Below are positions 42,339 through 50,198 of a DNA stretch of 56,076 nucleotides, piece after piece; positions within the stretch are counted from its first letter, which is position 1, and every line of letters starts with the position of its first letter. The notes below the pieces were generated by a model. It was given only the letters and a program-made list of their open reading frames with translations, ran no database searches and had not been told where the DNA came from. Both the position numbers and the translations under genes were made by a program. This stretch comes from CAWGCA01 sp963820955 (GTDB taxonomy: Bacteria; Pseudomonadota; Gammaproteobacteria; Chromatiales; Chromatiaceae), in NCBI GenBank assembly GCA_963820955.1, contig CAWGCA010000057.1:1-56076 (forward strand), given 5' to 3'.

Positions 42339-45046
42339 AGGGGGTAGGGCACCGCTATCCCGGCGTGGTTGCACTGGACGGCATCGAACTCGACCTCCCG
42401 GCAGGGCAAATGCTGGGGGTAATCGGACCGGACGGTGTGGGAAAATCGACGCTGCTGGGGCTGATCGCCGGGGTACGTGCCATCCAGACCGGTTCTCTGG
42501 AAGTACTCGGCACCAATTTTAAAGACCGGGGGCAGCGCACGCATTTCGCCAGCCGCGTTGCCTACATGCCCCAGGGCCTTGGACGCAACCTCTATCCCAG
42601 CCTGTCGGTGGGAGAGAACCTGGATTTCTTCGGCCGACTGTTTGGGCAGGATACCGAAGCCCGGCAGGCACGCATCGTGGAATTGCTGGCGGCTACCGGT
42701 CTGACAGCCTTCACCGATCGCCGCGCCGCGAATCTCTCCGGCGGCATGAAACAGAAGCTCGCCCTGTGCTGCGCCCTGATCCATGAACCCGATCTGTTGA
42801 TACTCGACGAACCGACCACCGGGGTGGATCCGCTGTCGCGACGGCGGTTCTGGGAGCTGATCGTGCGACTGCGTGCCCAGCGGCCGGATATCAGCATTCT
42901 CGCTGCCACCGCCTACATGGAGGAGGCCGCGCACTTCGATTGGCTGATCGCCATGAATGCCGGTCGGGTACTTGCCACAGGCAGTGCACGGCAACTCCAG
43001 GAGCGCACCGGTCAACCCGACATGGAGCGGGCATTTGTCACCCTGCTGGCGACCACCTCCCGCCCTGTAACCCAGTGGCAGCCTATGCCGTTGGATAAAG
43101 GCCGCAACGGGAAACCGGTCATCGAGGCCCAGCGCCTGACTCGACGTTTTGGTGAGTTTACGGCGGTGGATCAGGTCAGTTTCCGTATCGAGCGCGGTGA
43201 GATCTTCGGCTTTCTCGGCTCCAACGGCTGTGGCAAGACTACTACCATGCGTATGTTGACCGGGCTGCTTCCAGTCACCGCGGGAGAGGCGCGTATATTC
43301 GGTCACCCGGTGGATGCGAGCGACCTCGATCTGCGCCATCGCCTGGGCTTCATGTCTCAGGGTTTTTCACTCTACACTGAGCTTACGGTTTGGCAAAACC
43401 TCGATTTGCATGGTCGCCTGTATCGCATTCCAGCTGATCGGATTCAGGCGCGTACCCAAGCCCTGGTGACACGCTTCGGATTGGAACATCATCTGGAAAT
43501 ACGGGCTGGAGACCTGCCTCTGGGTTTGCGCCAACGGCTGTCGCTGGCGGTGGCCGTGATCCACGAACCCGAATTGTTGATCCTGGACGAACCCACTTCA
43601 GGTGTCGATCCGATGGCGCGTGACGACTTCTGGGAACTGCTGCTGGAACTGTCCCGACAGCAGGGCGTCACCATTTTCGTCTCCACCCATTTCATGAACG
43701 AGGCCGCCCGCTGTGACCGCATCTCCCTGATGCACGCAGGCCGGGTCCTGGCCCAGGGATCACCCCGGGAACTGGTGGCATCGAAACAGACGGCCGATCT
43801 GGAGGGCGCCTTCATCGCCTACCTGGAGGCAGCGGACGAGGAGGGGGGGGGACGGGTTGCCACAGACTCACCGGCATCGCCATCGCCGGGACAGCATGTG
43901 GCGCAACCGAGCGCTCCCCGCCGCTTCTCTCCGGGCCGCATGCTGGCCTATGCAAGGCGCGAGTCGATGGAACTGCAGCGTGACCCGATCCGGCTCGCGT
44001 TTGCACTGCTCGGGCCATTGCTGTTGATGATCGCCATGGGCTATGGCATCTCTTTCGACGTGGAACGTATCCGCTACGCCGCACTGGACTGGGACCAGAC
44101 ACCGGCAAGCCGGGACTATCTGGAGCACTTCTCTGCCTCTCGTTATTTCGTAGCCGAGCAGTCAATCAAGGATGACCGAGAGCGGGTGCGGCGGTTACGA
44201 GGCGGCCGGCTGACCGTGGCGATAGAAATCCCTGCCGGTTTCGGCCGCGACCTCAAGCGGGACCGCCAACCGGAGGTGGGATTCTGGATCGACGGTGCAG
44301 TACCCTTTCGCGGTGATACCATTCGCGGCTATGTCGAAGGGACCCACCGCCGCTATCTGGAAGAGCTGGCCCGGCGAAGCGGCATGGAGATTCCGCGCCA
44401 GGCGGCAGAGGTAGAAAGCCGCTTCCGCTACAATCAGGCTTTCCGCAGCGTCTTCGCCATAGTGCCGGGCATTCTGATGCTGTTGCTCATCATGATCCCC
44501 GCCACCATGACCGCGGTGGGCATTGTGCGGGAAAAGGAACTCGGTTCTATCACCAATCTCTACGCCACCCCCACGACGGGGCTCGAGTTCCTGCTCGGTA
44601 AGCAGCTGCCTTACATCGCCCTCGCCCTGGTCAGTTACCTGATCCTGTTGGTCCTGGTGTTGACCCTGTTTCAGGTGCCGCTGAAGGGGAGTCTGTTCGG
44701 ACTGACGTTCGGCGCCCTGTTGTTCGTCTTTGCCAGCACCGGGCTGGGGTTGTTTATTTCCACCTTTATGCGCAGCCAGATCGCCGCCATCTTTGGCACC
44801 ACCATCGCCAGCGTCATTCCAACCATCCTGTTCTCCGGTATGCTCTCACCCGTTGCCTCGCTGACCGGCGCGGCCCGCATCATGGGCTACGGTTTTCCCA
44901 GCGCCTGGTTTCAGCACGTGAGCGTCGGCAGCATTACCAAAGGGCTTGGGCCTCAGCTGCTGGTGGCTGACTATCTGGCCCTGGGTGCCTTTGGTCTGGC
45001 CTTTCTCATCCTTGGCCGGATGCTGCTGCGGACCCAGGAGCGCTAG
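42281..45046 (+). CDS. rbbA: RbbA-like fused ABC transporter (two ATPase domains plus permease)
   Basis: A 921-residue fusion. ATPase domain 1 has Walker A GPDGVGKST (residues about 49-57), signature LSGGMKQKL and LLILDEPTTGVDPLSRRRF. Domain 2 has GSNGCGKTT (about 313) and LLILDEPTSGVDPMARD, but its signature reads LPLGLRQRLSLAVAV in place of LSGG, as in other RbbA proteins. The C-terminal part is an ABC-2 permease with six helices. The E. coli homologue binds ribosomes, though this also looks like a drug or lipid exporter. A nine-G run at 43843-43851 in the linker is a slippage spot. Starts at ATG 42281 or 42305. Confidence 0.87.
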   Translation: MARSQVTSMAWPNESLAQLKGVGHRYPGVVALDGIELDLPAGQMLGVIGPDGVGKSTLLGLIAGVRAIQTGSLEVLGTNFKDRGQRTHFASRVAYMPQGLGRNLYPSLSVGENLDFFGRLFGQDTEARQARIVELLAATGLTAFTDRRAANLSGGMKQKLALCCALIHEPDLLILDEPTTGVDPLSRRRFWELIVRLRAQRPDISILAATAYMEEAAHFDWLIAMNAGRVLATGSARQLQERTGQPDMERAFVTLLATTSRPVTQWQPMPLDKGRNGKPVIEAQRLTRRFGEFTAVDQVSFRIERGEIFGFLGSNGCGKTTTMRMLTGLLPVTAGEARIFGHPVDASDLDLRHRLGFMSQGFSLYTELTVWQNLDLHGRLYRIPADRIQARTQALVTRFGLEHHLEIRAGDLPLGLRQRLSLAVAVIHEPELLILDEPTSGVDPMARDDFWELLLELSRQQGVTIFVSTHFMNEAARCDRISLMHAGRVLAQGSPRELVASKQTADLEGAFIAYLEAADEEGGGRVATDSPASPSPGQHVAQPSAPRRFSPGRMLAYARRESMELQRDPIRLAFALLGPLLLMIAMGYGISFDVERIRYAALDWDQTPASRDYLEHFSASRYFVAEQSIKDDRERVRRLRGGRLTVAIEIPAGFGRDLKRDRQPEVGFWIDGAVPFRGDTIRGYVEGTHRRYLEELARRSGMEIPRQAAEVESRFRYNQAFRSVFAIVPGILMLLLIMIPATMTAVGIVREKELGSITNLYATPTTGLEFLLGKQLPYIALALVSYLILLVLVLTLFQVPLKGSLFGLTFGALLFVFASTGLGLFISTFMRSQIAAIFGTTIASVIPTILFSGMLSPVASLTGAARIMGYGFPSAWFQHVSVGSITKGLGPQLLVADYLALGAFGLAFLILGRMLLRTQER
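43843..43851 (+). repeat. G9 homopolymer within rbbA
   Basis: Nine consecutive G bases encode the glycine stretch in the linker between the second ATPase domain and the permease. It is a potential slippage or sequencing-error site. Confidence 0.85.
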
Positions 45047-45338
45047 TGTACCTCGTCACTAGTCCTGTGACATTCAGAGCGCGCCTATGCTGGCAGTGCG
45101 CCCCGAAGGAAGTGCCCTTGGGGTGCAAGGTGCGCTCCGCCGTGAATGGCTCGCCCTTTGCCAGGAGCGCAACGCCGCAATGGCGGCATAGGCGCGCTCC
45201 CTTCGGGCGAGTCAGGCAGCGCTCATCCGCTGTGTTATGCCTCTTGGAAAGGGATGGGCCATTCCCTGCGAGGCATGCCTTGCGGCTAAGCGCTTCCTGG
45301 CTCGCTGAACGTTACAGGATTAGTGACGAGGTACACTA
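45044..45338. mobile_element. MITE-like element in the rbbA-yhhJ junction
   Basis: The 291-base body (45046-45336) is flanked by TA on each side. Its ends are near-perfect inverted repeats: the left end starts GTGTACCTCGTCACTAGTCC, the right end finishes ATTAGTGACGAGGTACAC. Counting the flanking TA, 26 of 28 end bases match, and partial matching extends to about 34. No transposase gene fits inside. A perfect internal inverted repeat GAGCGCGCCTATGC (45077-45090) and GCATAGGCGCGCTC (45186-45199) is present. TA duplication is typical of IS630/Tc1-mariner-type elements. Without it, rbbA would end TAG one base before the yhhJ ATG. Confidence 0.88.
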
Positions 45339-45340
45339 GC

Positions 45341-46465
45341 ATGCGGCTGGCCAACGTTTACCGTCTGGGACGAAAGGAACTGACAAGCCTGCGCCATGAT
45401 CTGGTGTTGGTGCTGCTCATCGCCTACAGTTTCACCATTGCCATCATAGCTCCGGCCAAAGGGGTGCGGTTGGAACTTTATAATGCCGCTGTTGCGGTGG
45501 TGGACGAGGATAAGTCACCGCTCTCCCGACAACTGATCGATGGGCTGCGCCCGCCCTTTTTTCAGCCACCGGTGCAGATCGAACTGAATGAAATGGATCC
45601 GGGTATGGATGCCGGCCAATACACCTTCGTGATCGATATCCCACCACACTTTCAGGCCAATATCCTGGCGGCACGGCAGCCGTCACTGCAGGTGAACGTG
45701 GATGCCACCGCCATGGCCCAGGCTGGCAGCGGCGCCCGTTACATCGAAGGCATGATCGGAGAGGAGTTGCGCAACTTCCTGGAGAGAAGGCCGTTGGCGG
45801 CAAACCTGCCGGTGAAGGCCGTCACCCGGCTGGTCTTCAATCCCAACAGCGAATCCTCCTGGTTTCTCGCGGTAATGCAGATCGTCAACATGTGCACTCT
45901 ACTGGGTATCCTGTTGACCGGTGCAGCGCTGATTCGGGAGCGCGAGCACGGCACGCTGGAGCACCTGTTGGTGATGCCGCTGACACCTGCCGACATCATG
46001 GTGGCCAAGTCCTGGTCGAATGCGCTGGTCATTCTGGTGGCAGCGACTCTGGCTATGTTGGTCGTGGTGCGTGGCGTGCTCGGCGTGCCCATAAGCGGCT
46101 CGCTGACACTGTTCGTTTTCGGCCTGGCGATCTATCTCTTTTCCTTGACCGCCATCGGTATCCTGTTGGCGACGCTGGCGCGCTCCATGCCTCAGTTCGG
46201 ACTGCTGTCGATCCCGGTATTTCTGGTGATGTACATGCTCTCCGGTGCCAACACACCGTTGGACTCGATGCCCGAGTTGCTGCAGCGGATCATGCTGGTT
46301 TCACCCACCACCCACTTCGTCTCTTTCAGTCAGGGGGTGATCTTCCGTGGCGCCGATATCCATCTGGTGTGGCCGCAGTTGCTGGCCACTGCGGGTATTG
46401 GCGTCATCGCCTTCCTCGTCGCACTGGCGCGATTCCGGCGGACAGTCAGTCTTACTCAATTGTAA
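45341..46465 (+). CDS. yhhJ: ABC-2 type permease (YhhJ-like)
   Basis: Permease of 374 residues with an N-terminal helix, a large periplasmic domain (VAVVDEDKSPLSRQLIDGLR) and five C-terminal helices with the ABC-2 motif GALIREREHGTLEHLLVMPL. It completes the yhiI-rbbA-yhhJ set. The start is ATG 45341; a GTG at 45323 lies in the repeat end of the inserted element. The native ribosome-binding site (AGGAG at 45036-45040) is now cut off by the element; a GAGG in the element's right repeat (45328-45331) is nine bases before the ATG and may substitute. Confidence 0.92.
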   Translation: MRLANVYRLGRKELTSLRHDLVLVLLIAYSFTIAIIAPAKGVRLELYNAAVAVVDEDKSPLSRQLIDGLRPPFFQPPVQIELNEMDPGMDAGQYTFVIDIPPHFQANILAARQPSLQVNVDATAMAQAGSGARYIEGMIGEELRNFLERRPLAANLPVKAVTRLVFNPNSESSWFLAVMQIVNMCTLLGILLTGAALIREREHGTLEHLLVMPLTPADIMVAKSWSNALVILVAATLAMLVVVRGVLGVPISGSLTLFVFGLAIYLFSLTAIGILLATLARSMPQFGLLSIPVFLVMYMLSGANTPLDSMPELLQRIMLVSPTTHFVSFSQGVIFRGADIHLVWPQLLATAGIGVIAFLVALARFRRTVSLTQL

Positions 46466-46499
46466 AAAGAACTAGTGGCCATTGCTGACATGGGGTGGA

Positions 46500-46507
46500 G
46501 GGTAGGG
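46500..46507 (+). other. KOPS-like FtsK-orienting octamer
   Basis: GGGTAGGG matches the KOPS consensus GGGNAGGG, on the + strand and thus pointing towards the dif site 1.1 kb to the right. Other + strand copies to the left of dif: 14958, 32608, 32641, 33920, 42005 and 42342. Confidence 0.6.
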
Positions 46508-46604
46508 GACCGATCTTCTTAAAGTCTGAGATCTGATGGTCAATGGGCCCGGAGTGCATCTCTACCGAGCTGATTGAACAGCCTTAGCCTTACCGGCAAA
46601 ATAG

Positions 46605-47489
46605 TTACGGCTTGCTCAACCTGTCTGTCGGAAGAATCATGTCAAAGCCCTGCATATTCGCCGGTACCACAATGGTATTGGCACCGGTTTCGGCAAACCG
46701 CTGCAATGTTAGATTCAGTTCGTGTTGCAGATATTCATTGGTAAGGGTCTTATTGATTATTTCGTTTGCATTGGCAATGCCCTGTGCACGTATTGCTTCT
46801 ATCTCTGCATTTTTACGTTCAATCTCTACCATGACCTGTTTGGCTTCGAGGCGTTTCTGATTCGCCACCGCTTCACGGATCGATTCCTCGATCGAGGGGT
46901 CGGTCAATATCGACCGGATGACGACCCGCGTCACATCGAACACACCCGGATCGTTGGAATCCAGTGTCTCTTGCAGCCGCGCCTTTATTGAGTCCGCAAT
47001 CTGCTCCCGCTTTTTGTGCATGGTGAGCGAATCGATCTCAGCGACTGTTTCATATGCCGCGCGTCGGGTTTCGCGATATACCAGACGGTAAGCGGGAAAA
47101 TAGGTGTTCGATTCCTGATCAAATTGATGCGCGTTGGCATATTTCACGTACAGGTCGGAAATACTGTCACTCGAGGCCTTATAAAAAATTGTTACATCCA
47201 TATCCCGGAGCGACAGGTTATCGGCTGCCTTGGGTGTCAGATCGGTCAAATCAATCGCAATCTCCTTACCGACAAACTCCGTAATGGATGTCACTATCGG
47301 CAACCTCAGATTCATGCCCGGGGTCACTTCCTCCGGATTTACTTTTCCCAGCGTTTTTTTTACCCCTACGTTTCCAGACTCAATGAGCACGATAGTAGAG
47401 TAGAGAAAAATCAACACAGGCACGGCAACCATGCCAATTCCGATGGCGCGTAGAATTCCGGAAACCGTGGAGCGCTCTGTGGTGGACAT
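46605..47489 (-). CDS. SPFH/prohibitin-family membrane protein
   Basis: A 294-residue protein with an N-terminal membrane helix (IGIGMVAVPVLIFLYSTIVL), the SPFH/Band 7 domain (IESGNVGVKKTLGKVNPEEV, VTPGMNLRLPIV) and a coiled C-terminal region with EAVANQKRLEAKQVMVEIER and KNAEIEAIRAQGIANANEI, as in prohibitin-like proteins. These scaffold inner-membrane proteases or microdomains. ATG 47489 is used; a longer frame to 47525 has no support. It is convergent with yhhJ and directly left of the dif site; no protease partner is nearby. Confidence 0.87.
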   Translation of the reverse strand: MSTTERSTVSGILRAIGIGMVAVPVLIFLYSTIVLIESGNVGVKKTLGKVNPEEVTPGMNLRLPIVTSITEFVGKEIAIDLTDLTPKAADNLSLRDMDVTIFYKASSDSISDLYVKYANAHQFDQESNTYFPAYRLVYRETRRAAYETVAEIDSLTMHKKREQIADSIKARLQETLDSNDPGVFDVTRVVIRSILTDPSIEESIREAVANQKRLEAKQVMVEIERKNAEIEAIRAQGIANANEIINKTLTNEYLQHELNLTLQRFAETGANTIVVPANMQGFDMILPTDRLSKP

Positions 47490-47607
47490 TATTAACTTCT
47501 CAGCTGTTTTCTTGAATCGAACCAAACCAGGCCGGTGGTAGTCAGGGATATATCGTCATTTCACAGTCTTTCTTGAAAGACGTGATCCAGCCACAGGTGC
47601 TATTATT

Positions 47608-47635
47608 TATGCGCATAATGTATATTATGTTAAAT
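47608..47635 (+). other. dif: Probable dif site (XerC/XerD recombination)
   Basis: Reading on the + strand: XerC arm TATGCGCATAA, central TGTATA, XerD arm TTATGTTAAAT. The E. coli dif site has GGTGCGCATAA, TGTATA, TTATGTTAAAT, so 26 of 28 positions agree and only the two outermost XerC-arm bases differ. XerCD resolve chromosome dimers there, helped by FtsK. The octamers near it are oriented towards it on both sides. A dif-like site of an integrated mobile element is the main alternative. Confidence 0.9.
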
Positions 47636-47985
47636 AATGGGTCTAGAGGCTGTACCAATGGATTGTATAGAATACACACACCGCGGGCTGAGAATAGGAC
47701 ACAGCACAGAGCCTCAGTTTGATCAGGAGTGAGAAATTGTCAGGTTATCCCATTGGATTTTTCGAGGTGTCCTAAAGTTTCTTTCCACGTGGTCGATCAA
47801 CCATCCAAGAGGTGTTCGTTGTGGTATGGACCCGAAGTTTAGTCGAACCTAAACGGCAACAAAGAGAGGGATTGTTTAACGGCGATGTTGTGCTGTTCCA
47901 GTAGGCAGGAAACGCCTGAATCGCCGTACAGTCTCCATGCTAGTCAAACTGGTTCGCCATTCGGGTCCATTCCAGAGCGATCACC
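47636..47985. other. Non-coding region between dif and hcp
   Basis: This stretch has no gene that I can support. Its right half is the 151-base inverted-repeat element described separately (47823-47973), which lies 12 bases beyond the end of hcp. Confidence 0.6.
47823..47973. repeat. 151-bp inverted-repeat element with internal hairpins
   Basis: The ends GGTATGGACCCGAA (47823-47836) and TTCGGGTCCATTCC (47960-47973) are inverse copies with 13 of 14 bases matching; CGAACC/GGTTCG can extend the arms. Inside are two perfect hairpins: GTTTAG/CTAAAC at 47837-47854, and CGGCGAT/ATCGCCG at 47880-47926 with a nested AGGC/GCCT. It could be a small non-autonomous element, a structured RNA or a 3' end of the hcp transcript. 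Confidence 0.7.
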
Positions 47986-48459
47986 CTACTTCTTCTTAGA
48001 AACCTTATACCTGGTTTCTACATTTCCCTTGATCGCCCCGGCATCGTCGTACTCTGTATAAGTAACTTTGATTTCCTCAAAGTTGTTGGCAAGGATAACC
48101 GCTGGTGACTCTTCGTCATTTCCCGAAGCGTTGGTCTGATAAGAGCTTATCATTACGTTTTTGAGCTCGTATTTCAGGTAGGTTGCTCTCGCGCCACCGT
48201 AAGTGGCGGTTAGCTCGATCTCTAGCTTTGGGATCACTTCACCCTTCAGGCACTTCTCCTGAAGTTTCGTGGCCGCCTTTTCGTAGTCCAGCGTTAAGAC
48301 CAGATCCTCGACAATGGCGGCGCCTCTTCGCCGACTGACACCTTTTTTGTCATCAGGCCTGTAGGCGCCCCAATCTAGCGAAAGAACATCAATCCAATTG
48401 CCATGGTTAGCGTCTTTGGATTCACCATCGATCCCATCGTACTTTGCAAATAGAGCCAT
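47986..48459 (-). CDS. hcp: Hcp-family type VI secretion protein (orphan)
   Basis: A 157-residue protein of the Hcp family, which forms the hexameric tube of type VI secretion. The start MALFAKYDGIDGESKDANHG and the later SRRRGAAIVEDLVLTLDYEK and ATYLKYELKNVMISSYQTN are typical. AAAGGAG lies before ATG 48459. No other type VI genes (vgrG, tssB, tssC, clpV) are in the window, so this is an orphan gene whose apparatus must lie elsewhere if it exists. A near sigma-54-like pattern upstream has an 11-base instead of 10-base spacer and was rejected. Confidence 0.9.
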   Translation of the reverse strand: MALFAKYDGIDGESKDANHGNWIDVLSLDWGAYRPDDKKGVSRRRGAAIVEDLVLTLDYEKAATKLQEKCLKGEVIPKLEIELTATYGGARATYLKYELKNVMISSYQTNASGNDEESPAVILANNFEEIKVTYTEYDDAGAIKGNVETRYKVSKKK

Positions 48460-48947
48460 CTTAAATACTCCTTTAAACCTTGAGACGAGACATGACCTGC
48501 CTTCAAGCAATGTGCAAACAGGCAAGCCAAAATTTTTGTTGTTTTGATCCACCCAGCCAACTTCTTGTGAATCTAGAACTCATCATGCAACCATGAGTGC
48601 GGAGTTTCGATCAAAAACACTAACACCAGGCATCAATACACTGCAGTGCTTCCATTACAGCCACAAACACCAACAAAAAGAGGATATCCTAAATTTAGAT
48701 CCACCAGCTGCAATAACAAGAAAATAATTCATAATACAAAAAATGAATCATTGCCATATTCTAATGTAAATAATTAAAAAAATACCACAAAGTGCTGAAA
48801 TAAATATTATTAATAAATTTTTAAGGCGATGTTTGGTTTCTTGGCTCAACCTGTCATCAGTAAGTGACAACACTTGTGCAAATTTAAGTATCTCGGTTGA
48901 TATTCCGATAAACCTGCGAAGAAGTTTTTTTTAGGCTGACAATCCTT
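48460..48947. other. AT-rich intergenic region between hcp and a membrane hypothetical
   Basis: This 488-base stretch between divergent genes is very AT-rich (especially 48700-48830), with short inverted repeats (ATTCAT and ATGAAT near 48725) but no gene. The low GC compared with the conserved blocks fits a chromosome-terminus or acquired region. Confidence 0.5.
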
Positions 48948-49865
48948 GTGTCATCACTCCAGGCAGGACCAACTTTGATCATACTCGCCCAGTTATCCCA
49001 ACTACTTGGTTTGGTTTCTCTTCTTGCACTGATATGGCTTGTTGTGCGGGGGTTTAAAAAGCATTGGCTGTGGGGATTAGCGGTATTATTTCTCTCACCT
49101 ATTAGTGGCACGATCTTTGGGATCAAGTACTGGAGCAGGGAAAAGATACCTTTTCTTTCTTATATCACAACATTTATTCCAGCAGTGGCTCTTGGCTTCT
49201 ATGTATTTTCAACTCTTGGGGGATGGAGCGTTGCCCAAAATTCGCTGAACTTACAAAAAGGGGGGCGATCGGAAATGCTTACCGAGCAAGATGCACTTGC
49301 CTTTATGCACAGCAATCTTGATTTTATAGGAAAGACGATTACTCAGGATGGAGATCAGAAAAAGATCGATATGATGCGAAATTATCTGCAAAAGTTTGAA
49401 TCGGGTATGAGCGAAGAGGACATGCGTGAACTAAATAGGGAGATGCTGGAGCTTGCACTTTCATCGGCGGAAAATCTTACGGAAGAGCAGCGTCGTCAGT
49501 TGGAAGAGTTACGAGAAAACGTGATACCGGGAGAATCCGTTAGTACCGATATCCAGTCAAAGTCCTCCCAGAACATCTCCGGAACGAACAACGAAACCGA
49601 AAATACGACAAGGAAATACCCTTCCCCAGCACCTAGACTCCGAATGAAGTTAGTGAAGATTCAAGTCTCTGATGCTAAAGATTTCATCGGCAAAACTGTC
49701 AAGGTGAAAACCATCGATGGAATCGATAGAACCTATAGGCTCATCGCTTCCTCGCCGAACAGTCTGAGTTTCGAACGACGGGAGCAGGGCGGCATGCTCA
49801 CGTTTGAAATGGAAAGGCGCAACATCAGAGAACTGAAGGTTTTTACTCGACAGCCCCTCAGATAG
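48948..49865 (+). CDS. Hypothetical membrane protein with C-terminal SH3-like segment
   Basis: A 305-residue protein, start at GTG 48948. The N terminus has three membrane helices (LIILAQLSQLLGLVSLLALI, WGLAVLFLSPISGTIFGI, ITTFIPAVALGFYVFSTL). The middle is helical and charged with SEEDMRELNREMLELALSSA and LTEEQRRQLEELRENV. The last 65 residues (KDFIGKTVKVKTIDGIDRTY and on to the end) look like a small beta-barrel, possibly SH3 or Sm-like. I do not recognise the family. It is divergent from hcp. Confidence 0.65.
   Translation: MSSLQAGPTLIILAQLSQLLGLVSLLALIWLVVRGFKKHWLWGLAVLFLSPISGTIFGIKYWSREKIPFLSYITTFIPAVALGFYVFSTLGGWSVAQNSLNLQKGGRSEMLTEQDALAFMHSNLDFIGKTITQDGDQKKIDMMRNYLQKFESGMSEEDMRELNREMLELALSSAENLTEEQRRQLEELRENVIPGESVSTDIQSKSSQNISGTNNETENTTRKYPSPAPRLRMKLVKIQVSDAKDFIGKTVKVKTIDGIDRTYRLIASSPNSLSFERREQGGMLTFEMERRNIRELKVFTRQPLR
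49619..49626 (-). other. KOPS-like FtsK-orienting octamer on the - strand
   Basis: CCCTTCCC on the + strand is GGGAAGGG on the - strand, pointing left towards the dif site, opposite to the copies on the other side. It lies inside the membrane hypothetical gene. Confidence 0.55.
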
Positions 49866-50198
49866 CATACGCCGAAAGACTTGGAGCAGATACGCCTAGT
49901 CAGTGTCTATTGTTACTCCCTACTTGACATTTATCCGACAGGTGAAATTGCGATTGAATCGATTGCCTAAGCAAGTATGTTTCAAAATTTTACCTGAGGC
50001 CCGGGAGTTCTCTGTTTGAAGGGCGTATCCGGTTGTGTCTGGGTTGGGTGGAGTTACTAGCTGATACCGATTATTGTTAGATATATTATATAGTTACATG
50101 TACAACCGTACGACTCAGTACAATTATGACTAATCCTGCTATGCTCGCGTCATAGCCTTTTCGACGACACATCTTTCTCCTCTGCTCGAAGGAACGTT
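49866..50198. other. Intergenic region before the antiporter gene
   Basis: This 333-base stretch has no gene; it must include the promoter of the antiporter gene. No clear -35/-10 pair was found by eye. Confidence 0.4.

Noticed and set aside
45046..45339. 97-codon frame starting just after rbbA
   Set aside because: It lies entirely within the MITE-like element, lacks family features, and its start is in the terminal repeat.
48491..48540. Sigma-54-like promoter before hcp (TTGGCTTGCC with TTGCA nearby on the - strand)
   Set aside because: GG and GC are separated by 11 bases; sigma-54 needs 10, so it is probably chance.
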